A stretch of 64,000 nt of DNA, taken from positions 40,396,655 through 40,460,654 of the forward strand of contig CM055881.1 in assembly GCA_029582165.1 (NCBI GenBank), read 5' to 3'. The DNA is from Portulaca oleracea (Eukaryota > Streptophyta > Magnoliopsida > Caryophyllales > Portulacaceae). Positions 48,901 through 60,000 of the stretch are shown one piece after another. Numbering within the stretch: the stretch's first letter is position 1; each line of letters begins with the position of its first letter. Below the pieces are notes generated by a model. The model saw only the letters and a list, made by a program, of their open reading frames with translations, ran no database searches and was not told the origin of the DNA. Both the position numbers and the translations under genes were made by a program.

Positions 48901-51271
48901 ATCAAAATTCTTTCTGCGATCGCAGAAATGTAACATAATTCATCTTACATTCAATTTAATTTAACAAGTGCAGTTCATGTACATCTATGATCATTGTTGC
49001 ACAAGGCTCAAATACATCACCTCAATTCTTTAGTGCTAATTGAGCTGTGTGCCACTGCTTGTCAGTTGTCCCTCAAGTTAAGGATCAAATCCTGTAACTT
49101 ATATCTTTGATGAAAAAGGGAGAGGCAAGATAAAGAGGCAATGCTCTGAGTTCACTTAAACACGCATAGCACAGGTTTTATGGCTAGTTTCACTTAAAAT
49201 GGCACTCATCCACAACAATTGGTGCAAGTTAGAGCAAACGCTATCAAACAATTGTTCAGAATTTATTTACATTAACCCCCAAATTGAGCATTCTGATTTT
49301 TTAGGGCCCTTTTTCTGGGGGTGGGGGTGGGGTGGGGTGGGGGTGGGGGGGACTATCCACATGACAGCTAATAGGGACTATCCACATGGATAAGTCATCA
49401 TATTATTCACCAGAATCAGCACCTGCTTTAATTTGGAAATAAGAGATTCTATCTGCTCATAGAACCCATGTATGGACTTCCAAACACACTTACATATAAT
49501 GTAATAACACTTAAAAGCATTTTGACAGACCAAAAGAGCACATCATCAATACAGTAAAACTCTTATTCCCGCCTCAAAGCCAAAAAACCCATGTATGATT
49601 GCCTTCATATTGGGTTTGTAATTCCAACCTTCAAGGTGCTATAAACTGTAATCACTTTATCTCCTGGCGTTCTAATATGTTTGAAATATCTAACTAGTCA
49701 ATTTCAATGACTCCATAGTCAGCATTCCATGGATTTAGAAGCATGAAACAGTTGGGAGCTATTAGTTGCAACTTGCATTGCATCCAATACATCCTCAGCT
49801 GTTTAGAATGATCTTCAAATATTCTGAATTTCTTCACAAAGATAGAAGCTTGTAATCAGGATTTGACTACTCAAGTATTATCCAAATGTTACAAACATAT
49901 TAACAAAGTCGATTTCATCATACAAACATGGACAGATTCTCAATTCTCTAAATGTAAACTTCCAATCACTAAGCTACACCCTAACCAAACTGTTTCACAG
50001 CAAAATCAAGCTTTCATCCAAAAATGACAATCAACGCATAAACATGTCCATAATACTAACAGTACCTTTGCTGCCACAGCAGTTTCTTTCGCAGTAGGTC
50101 GGTGAATGAGGTCCAGAAGCTCCTCCCCCGTCTTGGACTTCTGCATTTCCTTAAAACTCTTCTTATTCAACAACACCTCGAGATCCTTCATAATATCCTC
50201 CTCCGATTTGGGTTTCACAGCCACCGCATTGGACCCGGGCATTGGTGGTGCATTCATCCCAAAGGGCGGCCGATGCTGAGGTGGCAAACCCATCCCCCGT
50301 GGCATCCCCATCATCCCCATCCCCCTGGGTCCCCCTCTGGGCCCCATCATCGGCCCGGGCGGGCCTGGAAACAGAGGACTCATCCCCGGCAAGTGCGCAT
50401 CCGGGCCCCCCATGGGCCACATTTCCGCCATTGGAGGCCTCACCATTCCTCCTCCCATCCCGAACCCAGAACTATTCGTCTCCTCCCCACCGTCGCCGGC
50501 GACGGAGGCGCCGCCGCCGCTCACGGCGGGTTTGCTCGCGCCGGAAGAGGTCAATTCCACCAGCTTCTGGCGGTGAGCGGTGTCAGTTTCCGGCAACTCC
50601 CTCAGAAGCCTGGTGCGATCGATATTCATGACCATAACCCTAGACTTACCGCTAACAACAAACTCCCCCATATCAAGCCCGCCGTTATCCTGCGCCATGG
50701 ACCTCAGCGCGATTTCCACGGCGGCGATGGCGCCGGAGTCCCCTCCGACCTCCCGGAGCGCCGCCTGGTCGCCGGCGGTGACGGTCTTATCATTCTCTAA
50801 CTTCCTCAACACCGTCGACGAATCGATGGGGTTGAAGGGGATCCTCTCGAGCAAGCAAACGGCGACCATGGCGCGGACGACGGAGAGAGGTGTGGAGCCT
50901 CCATCGCCATGGTCATCTCCGGCGGCGGCCCTGGGCTCTGGCGAGGGGCGCTTCTTGGACTTGGGATGAGGGTATGGTCTCTGGCGGGCGTCGGCGGGCT
51001 TCTTGAAGGCGTGAGGACGGGGAGCGATGGCGCTAGGGTTAGGGTTAGGGTTGAGGGGAGAGAGAGGGGTGAATTTGCGGCCATTGAAGGAGGAGATGAG
51101 GTGGAGAGAGAGATTGAGAGAGGATACAAGATCGGGAACTAGGGTTTGGAGGGAGGAGATGAGCTGGTCCTGGTCTTTGTGGCGAGCTTCGATGCGACTT
51201 TCCAACTGTTGCCGGAGTTCTTTGACGGCGGCGATGTCGTCGCCGGAGTTGCTCTCGGCCTGAGTTTCCAT
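45966..51271 (-). CDS. MTA: mRNA N6-adenosine methyltransferase catalytic subunit
   Basis: Seven exons: 51271-50066, 48553-48455, 47826-47743, 47634-47279, 46992-46776, 46674-46595, 46236-45966; 770 residues, all junctions in frame. It is the plant METTL3 homologue. With the METTL14-type partner MTB, the adaptor FIP37 and other writer subunits it transfers methyl from S-adenosylmethionine to internal adenosines of mRNA in the nucleus. The long first exon gives a low-complexity N-terminus with a Gly/Met/Pro-rich stretch (about residues 285-365). A helical segment ([20 protein letters not shown]) follows. Two CCCH-type zinc fingers lie at about 403-475 ([26 protein letters not shown]). The MT-A70 domain has the catalytic DPPW at 534-537, followed by the conserved [20 protein letters not shown] and [19 protein letters not shown]. 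The C-terminus is a Pro-rich tail. Arabidopsis MTA has 685 residues. The extra length here is N-terminal. The start chosen is the first in-frame ATG. Confidence 0.96.
48554..50065. other. MTA first intron with G-rich tract
   Basis: This 1.5-kb intron is AT-rich except for a six-run G tract (49317-49351 on the plus strand) followed by a directly repeated 13-mer GACTATCCACATG (49351 and 49376). No coding frame is seen. Confidence 0.7.
51031..51052. repeat. Three telomere-type repeats inside MTA exon 1
   Basis: The plus strand reads CTAGGGTTAGGGTTAGGGTT; the coding strand AACCCTAACCCTAACCCTAG encodes the N-P-N-P-N-P-S stretch. The heptamer of plant telomeres is TTTAGGG, so this hexamer array (TTAGGG) is of vertebrate type and most likely a codon-driven coincidence. 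Confidence 0.6.
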
Positions 51272-52393
51272 TATCACTCTGTTACTCCACACTGTCTTCG
51301 TTCTGCTGTGGAGCAAGAAATAAAGATGTTGGGGATTTTACTATGCGAGGTTTGGAGGATGGGGATGCAATAATAATATCCCTCAAATTTGTAATTTAGG
51401 GATATTAATTATAATTCACTTAAGATTTATTTTCTCTTAATCATACTAGTTATTTTGCAAAGTGTGCAACATATGATTGTTCTTCATTTTTATTTTTTTT
51501 TTTATAAATTATCATTTCATCATGAGTGTAGGAGACCTAAGAAATATAAAAGAGTTGATTAGAGGTGATTTTAACTTAGCATGTAAATTTAGTGTTAGAG
51601 GTGATATGAAGCACGTAAGTTTAATGTAGGACATGACCTTTAACTGAAGTGTTTAGCGAGGTAGGACAAAGGTAGTCAGGTAAGGGGTGAGAAATCGTGT
51701 TTCGCATTTTCTGTGTATTTCTTGTGCTTTCCTTGGATTAGGCTTTAGGTACATCAAATGCATGTTCTTACCTCCTCGTTACTAGTAGCATACAGATATA
51801 AAATTATCCTAATCTCATATTCCCTTTCTTCTTTGTTTTCCAAATGGTTTTCAATTTGTTTTGTGTTTGGTTTTTGAAATTAACCAAGTAAAAAGGCCTT
51901 TTATTAAAGTATTTCAAGTTTAGGATCAAAAAGATGGGTTGACCCATGGACCGACCTTTATTTTTCATTAGAAAGGCCGCCCCAGTCCACTGCTTTCAGT
52001 GGGTCAACCTTAACCCGATCCTACATGGCCAATGGGCCAGAACCAAGCCTTACACAACCCCTCTTACCTGTCCTAACCCAGATCAACCGAACTTTTCAGC
52101 CTAAGAGGCAGTTACCATCGAACTATCGAAACAAGCTGACTTGTAATACAATCAGAAATGTTTTGTAAACAAATGGTCAAGTATCTTATTCAGAATACAT
52201 CAATCAGAAATGTCTGTTTCTTTCTGCATTTGTAATACAATCAATCTCCAGTTGCCCAAGTTACACTTGGATGACCAGAACCATCGAAAAATGACATCAG
52301 GAAGAATGCATAGTTTAGAATCGTATACTTTAAAGGCTCCTTTTGGACAATCAAATTGTGATAACTCGTCCAAGCAAGAAGCTCATTCAAGAA
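51272..52393. other. Spacer between MTA and the HNH-like gene
   Basis: About 1.1 kb holding the MTA promoter on the minus strand and the 3' UTR of the HNH-like gene. A GGGTTGACCCATGGACCGAC-type degenerate repeat lies at about 51930-52090. No additional gene is seen. Confidence 0.6.
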
Positions 52394-54572
52394 TCAGAGT
52401 TTGGCATCGCTGTCGGGCAATTTGCAAGGGACCATTCGATCTTTGGCCTTGAAAGCTCCAAGCATTTCAGCAACAGACCGGCAACGGCATTGGTTTCCTG
52501 GCCTTATTACGTCTCCATAGACCGCCATTTCAATTATGTCAAGTTCCTTGTCTGCAAAGGAACAAAGGTCGAGTAAATTATGCTCGAATCAAGTTAGGGC
52601 ATGTATTCATTTGGGGTTCCATTCCGAGTCACATTGGGTCCGTCTATGGTAATTGGTAATTTTGTCTAGATCAGGTTGGGTTGTTAGTGTTGCACTGTCA
52701 TAAACTGATTTACTATTTCCCTTCTTACAAAACCGTAAACTCACAAGACCATGAACAAGAATGTGATCTCGCATAGCCCTGCGTAGGCCATAGTTTCAAA
52801 GGGATGCATCGGTTTAGCTAATAATAGAGCACACAGAAGGCTAACATATTGCGTTCATAGTCTAGATCGTTGACAAAAACCCCAGATGAAACAACACACT
52901 AATGGGTAAACAATGATCGGCAAGCTTAAAAGGAAAGCATACCGGTGAATTTCAAATCGCATGAATAACCCCTGAGTAACTTGGGGTCCATCTCCTTGTC
53001 AGATTTGTACCGGTTCACCCTAGTTTGAAGGATCTGGCAATTGTCGGCTATGGATTCACCTCCTACAATGACAGTTCCCAATGTTCAAGCATACCTTGCC
53101 ATATAAAGATATCAAATACCTCAGTTAGGACATATCAAGGAAATGAGTTTCATAGTAAAGGTAAACAACTCATTCAGAAAGAAGAAACTGAATACGATAA
53201 AAGAATAAAAAAAGCTTTCAATGACACAGGACCAGCTCAATAGAAAGCAATGTATGTAAACCCATTCAGCTGAACATATTAAGTAACGACAAAGCCTGTT
53301 TCCATCTGTTCATTGTCACATTGTGTATGATACTAACGGTTTTTAATCGACTTAATGATCATTTATGGGTTTTATTTCGTTCAACTGTTCCAATTCTTTA
53401 ATCCCGAACTATCAATTCAACATAAAAAGTCGGCTCACAAGAAAATCCCGACCACAGTTCATATAAGCACGGGAGATACCAAACTCTTCCCCTAATCTAA
53501 ACCCAACTTCACTTATGATTTCAACTGATTGCGCAAAATGACCTTGAATACCTAATTTAGTTTATCAGCATACATTATGCTCTACAATCAGACATCAAAA
53601 ATGACATAACTAGCAATAATATAAATATCAATGTCAAAAGCAATGAAGCTGAAAAATAAGAACCCAATTCAGTGAACTAAACTCCAGATCCAATCCACCA
53701 CATTCAAAGAGAAGCCACACCCAATTCCCAATAAAACCAATCAGCAAAAACAAACAATCATACCACACCACTCCCATTGGATTAAAACAGGTTGTTCTCA
53801 GGATAACCACCACTAAAATCATTCAAAAATTCCAAATACCAATCCACATAATACAACCCAGCTAAAATCACAACTCAAATTGATGAACACAGGTTGTTTG
53901 CTGCATAAATTCCATGAGCACAATCCAAATCATTTGAGTACTGAACCCAACAAAAATCAAGCAAACCCACACAGAAAACCAAAAACCCAGCAAAATTCAA
54001 GCAAACAAAGCAACCCCAGAACAACCCTTGAACAAATCATCTTCCTTCCAACAAAAACATCCAGACAATTCAATCCAAACCCCACGACCCAGCAAAAACC
54101 AAGCAAATCCCAGAAAGAAAACCAAAACCCACCAATGAACAAACCCCAGAAATGACATAAATTCCAAGAGCACAGTCCAAACCCACACAGAAAACCAAAA
54201 ACCCAGCAAAATTCAGGCAAATCAAGCAACCCCAGAACAACCTTTCGACAAAGCATCTTCCTTTCAACACCCTAAACCCTAAATCCGAGAATGAAAAGCA
54301 AAACCCAGGAAGGAAAAAGAGAGAAAAAGGAAGAAGGGCGGACCTTTGGAGAAGGGGACGATGTGGTCGTACTCAAAGCAAAGGCAGCCGGAGCAGTTGC
54401 AGAAACGCTTGCAGACGATGTTTCCGACGGCGTCTTTCCTCCACCGGTCAGGGTGTCGGCCGGGGACTGTTTCCGCTTTGGCCCAGCAAAGACTCTTGGC
54501 CTTCCTGTCGAAGAACCTTGGCCGGAGTTGATTGTCTCCTCCGTTGTCATTCTCCGTCTCCGACGAACTCAT
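52394..54572 (-). CDS. Small HNH-nuclease-like protein (At3g47490 type)
   Basis: Three exons, 54572-54344, 53062-52943 and 52551-52394, join in frame to 168 residues. The N-terminal 25 residues are polar. Then comes FDRKAKSLCWAKAETVPGRH, a Cys-rich knuckle (Cys54, 58, 60, 63, 65) and an HNH-type core: YDHIVPFSKGG (His70), an Asn at 84 in DNCQILQT and Asn93-x-x-K in RVNRYKSDKE. The third exon gives a helical C-terminus (MAVYGDVIRPGN, RSVAEMLGAFKAKD). This matches a conserved plant family annotated as HNH endonuclease. Nuclease activity, substrate and location are not established from sequence. The Cys cluster could bind zinc next to the HNH fold. The start is the first ATG of the open frame. 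The gene is on the same strand as MTA but 1.1 kb away, with no sign of joint transcription. Confidence 0.88.
53063..54343. other. First intron of the HNH-like gene with a duplicated block
   Basis: This 1.3-kb intron is rich in A and C on the plus strand. A block of about 90 bases starting ACCCACACAGAAAACCAAAA at 53965 recurs at 54181 with about 90% identity. Both copies continue AACCCAGCAAAATTCA(A/G)G, then GCAACCCCAGAACAACC and CATCTTCCTT. Long Trp/Phe/Gly-rich minus-strand frames here are products of this composition. Confidence 0.75.
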
Positions 54573-54719
54573 TGGCGCGAGCAAGCTTGGATTTCAAGCT
54601 CCTGTTCCAGTTGCAGTTGCAGTTGCCAATATGTTTGGGGAATTTGATTCTTTAGGCCTCCTCATGTGGTAGCCCCAGCAGCATAGATATGGTCTGGTAA
54701 AAATTGGGGTCATACAAGT

Positions 54720-55170
54720 TCGAACAACGTCAAAACGAAATTAGCGCCGGCAATAAATCGGATCCGGGTAAATTCGGGTTGGACAAATTCAATGCCAAAA
54801 TTCGAACGAGAAATTCATGTCCGGACTCGATTTTATTTCGGGTCGAACCGAATCGGACAATTCAGACAAAGTTTAAATCGGGTTTGGACAATAGAAAAAA
54901 AGGAATTTTATGTCTGAATATTCGGACGAGAAATCTATGTCCAGACCCGGATTGTTCCGGATTGAACAATTCGGGTAATTTGAGTCGGACAAAATTTTGC
55001 CAGCTCTAGAAATTTATGTCCGGATCCGATTTTATTTTGGATCGAAATTAGGTTCGCACAATAGAAAACTAGAGATTTTATGTCGGTCAATTCAATTAGT
55101 ATCAAAATTCGCATGAAAAATCTATGTTCAAACCTGGTTTTTTTCCAGGTGAGACAAAATTTTGCTAGTT
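54720..55170. repeat. Degenerate GGACAATTCGGAC / TCCGGAC repeat block
   Basis: Short motifs such as TTCGGACGAGAAAT(C/T)TATGTC and CGGACAATTCGGGT recur every 60-120 bases. The same vocabulary appears at 56745-56910 and, on the other strand, at 62055-62310, so this is a dispersed repeat with internal tandem structure. Confidence 0.65.
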
Positions 55171-56936
55171 CTAATAGGGTCTTAAGTACCCGGGCCCAAG
55201 AGAATTTGACTGGTTCCAAAAACGACTCTGGAACCCACTCAAAAACTCACCTATTTCTTTCTCCTTTATTTCTATGGAACAACTCCACTATGACAACCAC
55301 CTTTAATGTGGTGGTCCTTCGCACCAACCCTGGCGTGTCTCGGGTCTGTCTATTGTGCCACCTTCGCCGTCCGTTGACCGCCAGTCATGCCCTCCGCCTT
55401 CCCCTAAGGAGGGGGATCAGGGGAGGCAAGTTAGCATCTGGACCCCACTTTTTGTTATAAATTGGATTTTACAGTTCACCCAATCTTTTTATGTCAATTT
55501 GCTTCTTGGCCTCTTGGGTCATCCTTCGGAGTCAATAAACCCTTGTTTGATGGTTGAACTTTTGAATTATCACTGAATGGGCTCAAGATTCTTAATGCTA
55601 ATTTGCCATCTTCAGCCCAAGTGCCCAACAACAGGGAAAAGCCCAGTTGTCATCCCCCATAACTAACTCTTATTTTTTCACCACCACCTCATTATGTGCC
55701 CTATTTTAGGAATAAATAAATAATCACTAGCAAATTATATATTTGGGGATTAACAGGGTATATAATTACCTAATTGTTCACGACAATAATGACAAGTATA
55801 AGTTATCAATCACATAATTTTTCTACACATAATATATTGATTTACTTTCTCCGAAGTTTGACACTACTAACAGGGAACTTGAAATATAGGATGAAAACCA
55901 CTGGATCGCCATGTCTTTGGTAACTCATTATGGCTTTGGCCTCTGCTTGCATGCATAAATTGTAATTTGTAAAGTATGTTTTGATTGACACCAATATGGT
56001 ATTTAGTGGCGGCGGGTAGGATTGTAAGAGGAGTTTCTTGGAAAAAACTTTCTTTTACTTCATTGAAAAATTATTTATTAAGATTGTGAGAAAAATAATA
56101 AGTCTCATATTAAGCTTTTTCTATCCATTAAGGAGAACCAAACATAAAAAAATTCGTAACTTGAAAAAGTTCACTAATTTTCCCGAAAAATCGAAAAAAT
56201 GTGGAACACCTGGACCTAGATGGCCCATTAGGCCCATCATCGACAAGTCAAACTAAAAAAACATGAGATAGGAAAACATGGTGCACGTTCAAAAAAAATG
56301 GTCCAAGATGAGACAAATATAGGAAAAATCAAAGAAAATTGAGTGTGAAACATTAATTAATGAGTGTGTTTAATTCATACACGCTTTAGCTTTATCCTAT
56401 GCTTTGGTCAAATATTCCAAAACGCGACTCTAGACTTGGACTTAGAATTGTCCCTTTTGTTATGCAAATCCTTGTCACAATCTTGGTCTGTCCAATTCCT
56501 TAATATCTCACTCATTCTAGGCATTCATATTACCTTTTGTCCTCTCATTTCAATGGCCCTCTAATGTACTACATCCCCACCATCATACTATTCATGTACC
56601 CAAATTGAGTAAAGTGAAATTGGGTTATTGATTAGCTATTTACTATGGTTTGTTGTTATTGTTATTGTAAATACTTTATATATTATGATGTGTCAAAAAG
56701 AGGGTAACAAAAATTTTCTCATGGTGAAAATTGTCGGGTTGACGGTTCATGTTTGTCATGGATATTTTTACCGCTGACAAAAGTTCGAATCTAGGTAAAT
56801 TCAGGTTCTGTCAACATCAAAATTCGGATGGGAAATTAATGTTTGGACCTGGTTTCTTTTTGGGTCAAACTAGGTCGGGCAATTCGGACGAAACTTAACT
56901 ATTGGATGTCCAGCTAAACCCTATAGTGTTGACTAA

Positions 56937-57236
56937 AGTCTTGTTCTTTTGTGCAGTTAGTAAGAAACGGAGATGGTACAGTGTGGTGAAATTGTGGAAA
57001 GTGCAGCGAGATATGGAATAATATGATGAAAATTTGTGAAAAGTGTGGTTAACGTGGTAGATGATGATAAAGAATGTGAAAAATAGAGGAGAAAAGTAAG
57101 GAGATAAAAAGGTGAATAAATATATTGGTAATGATTGTAATAAAATGTTGTAAAATATTACTGTAAAAAATATTGAGTGATATGATGAGTTGTAGTACAA
57201 CACCGCACCGCTCCGTACAAAAAAATATGACCCTTA
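56937..57236. mobile_element. Possible GTTCTTTT-ended element
   Basis: The left end AGTCTTGTTCTTTTGTGCAG is weakly inverted at the right end (complement GGGTCATATTTTTTTGTACG). The interior has GTGGTGAAATTGTGG-like units as in the 36874 element. Ends are diverged. Confidence 0.35.
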
Positions 57237-59718
57237 GGATACCTAGCGATCTAACCCATAAAGTAAGGAATGAGGAAATAAATATATGATTTCGTGGAAA
57301 ACACATGCATGCATCGTACCATACTAGGGTACACGGTACAATTCCAATTCCTAAAAGCACAACGCCATGATTAAATTAAATTAAAATAAGGAAAAGTAGG
57401 GTCCAAAATATTAATAATAATAATGATTAATTATGTTGATTAATTGAATGGGTAAAAGGGTAATGTTGGGTGTTACTGGTGTAGATGTTATATAGATGTG
57501 TAGTGGACGTAGACAGTTGAGTGTTGACATTGCCAGTACGCCATTCTTTTGCACGAGGATATTGAATGCGATGGCTACCAAAGACTATCAATATTAGGGG
57601 ACACCTTGTTAGGTTTTTTTTTACCATTTACTTCACTTTATCTCCTCAAATCAAAATTAAAATTACTTCCTTCTAGGTTATCAACTATGGCTTCTATTTT
57701 TTCTTTTTTTTTTTTTAGAGTATCAATTTCACTTTTTATTCAAAAGACTAGTCCACTTGTGCGATACACAGATATAAAAGTAGTCGACTTTTTACATAAT
57801 CAACAAATAAACAGTCTCAGTTTTTACATATTTGTTTTTGGAATGATGGAAAACTTTATAAACACTTCCAGCCCTACCCACGAGACAAGCTATACTTTTA
57901 TCATTATTTTAATTAGTATATCTTTACAGAATTGCAAAATTATAATTTCTTGAAACTATTTTCACAAAGACTAATGGTACTGGATATGTTGAGAAATTAT
58001 ATATCAAATTTTTTAAAGTTCATCGCATGTACGTACTTTCTAGTGACAGATACTAAGGAATTGATAGAGTACATCGTTAATTGGTCAATCGCACCGCATA
58101 TCTGTGTAGAGTACGTAAATGATCGACAAATTTCCAAAATTATCATGCAGCTCTTCTGTCAGGCAATCTTACTATAAATTATAGTAGGATCGATGTACAC
58201 TATTGTAATAACTTTTTTTTTACTATAATGATGACTTTGATAAATTATTAAAAATGTTCTTTTTCTTTATTTTTAAGAAATCATCATATTCTTATTAAAA
58301 ATCATTTTAGCAAGAATAATTTTCAAGCAAAATCTTCAGCAAGGTATTACTCTTAAAAAAGTATATTTCATCATAACTCTTAGATGAAACAATTTCATTG
58401 TAGAATTTATGAAGGTACAACATTAAATTGGCAATTCATATATTCATACCAATCACGTCATTCCACGAATAGAGCATTTTTTCAATTGGGGAAATGTCAA
58501 ACAAGTGTATAAGCAAAAAAAAATTCTCTGTGATAAAAGTTTGGAATTGATGGACAAGTCTTATCATACATTGTTTAGTAATCTATATAAAAGTTACAGG
58601 TAGTTTTCCCTAAAATAATGATTTAGTGAACAACTGAACGGTCTTGTTTACCATACCTCTTATAATACATCATGACTTATTACACATATAGACACCAGAT
58701 ATAGATATAAAAGCAAGTTATTATTGAGTATAGAGTTCGGTTCAAAAAGAAAAAAAACATTGTTATATATTTTTGTTTAAAAATTTTGATAGTTGGATCG
58801 AAAATCCAACCATAATATTTTTCATAACTTTCCATTCTTTGTTAATATTTAAATTTGGAAATGTTTGAATTGTATGTTTAGCCAAAAAAGTGGACGTTGG
58901 CGTTAAAAAAAAAAGAGGTCGGTGTCAAAACATCAATTTCCTTTATATGGATAATTTTTATGGATGTATTGATAGTGGTTGTCAACCATGAAACCCACCG
59001 TAAGTAAAATAAATCTTACTCATACATGTGTTGAGATTTATCTTGACCGTTAGGTTCTTTTATTTAATATAAATTGTAAAAAATATTTTTTAAAATTTAG
59101 TATAATTTAAAAAATTTTAAAATAAATATTTTTTGAAATATGTTTGTTTACTAGGCAAAAACTTAGAGTTATAATATTTAAATTTTACAAAATTTTGTAA
59201 TTTTTTAATTAAAAAAAATATTTTATAATATTGTACTAAATAAAAAAATAAAAATGAATGGCGAAGATAAAAGTTGACGCATGTATGAATAAACATTATT
59301 TTCATTGTGATACCGCTATAAATTTTTCCCAGTTTTTAACCACCAATTTATATAATATTGATATGTTGTTAGCTCTATATATGTTCCAAATTAAGCTAAT
59401 TAATCTCAACTAAAATGGAAACTCAATGGAGATACGTAGCTATAAGGTTAAACACAAAATATAAGGACATGAAAAGCAAATACAGTTAATGGGGGGTTGT
59501 ATTATTATTATTAGATATTGTAAGTACTTATTGGTACATCTTTGACTCACTCCCTCTCAAATGTATCTATCATTCTTCAACTTATAATATCATGGTCAGA
59601 CTGTTCATTAGCACAAAGTCTTAAAAATTAATGATAAAGAAAACGACATAGATAGTGATATCTATATTTTGATTTATATTTTAGATTAGATTCCATATAC
59701 AGGTGTTTTATTTTTCAA

Positions 59719-59720
<2 letters not shown>

Positions 59721-59758
<38 letters not shown>
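59721..59758. repeat. AT-dinucleotide microsatellite
   Basis: About 19 uninterrupted AT units, directly before a partial CTCC-type MITE (59770-60000). Confidence 0.9.
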
Positions 59759-59760
<2 letters not shown>

Positions 59761-59769
59761 TAAATAAAT

Positions 59770-60000
59770 TACTCTCTATGTTCCATAATAATTGTCGTAT
59801 TTGGAAATGGTACAAAAAAGTTTTGACCATAAATTTTTCAATATAAATATACAATGAGTTGCTATATAAAATTACTGTTAATTATTAGATTCGTAACGAA
59901 AAAAACTATCATAAAAATATAATATTGCAATTGCTAATAACATACTATATAAGAAATTATCAATCATAGAGTGATATTAGAGCGTACATATCATTTCCAT
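59770..60000. mobile_element. Partial CTCCNTCCGT-type MITE
   Basis: It starts TTACTCTCTATGTTCCATAA and contains CAATGAGTTGCTATATAAAA and TTAGATTCGTAACGAAAA, colinear with the host halves of the interrupted element at 39708-40302. The right terminus is not visible. It serves as a reference for the nested insertion junction. Confidence 0.5.

Noticed and set aside
50102..51142. Long plus-strand frames (232 and 129 codons) opposite MTA exon 1
   Set aside because: They are antisense shadows of a GC-rich coding exon whose minus-strand frame is clearly MTA.
53957..54270. Trp/Phe/Gly-rich minus-strand frames inside the HNH gene intron
   Set aside because: They arise from the A/C-rich duplicated block, have no family similarity, and splice-site evidence places the stretch in an intron.
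57549..58177. Overlapping AT-rich frames of 134 and 81 codons
   Set aside because: Composition matches the surrounding spacer, hydrophobic residues arise from poly-T, and no domain or conserved start context is seen.
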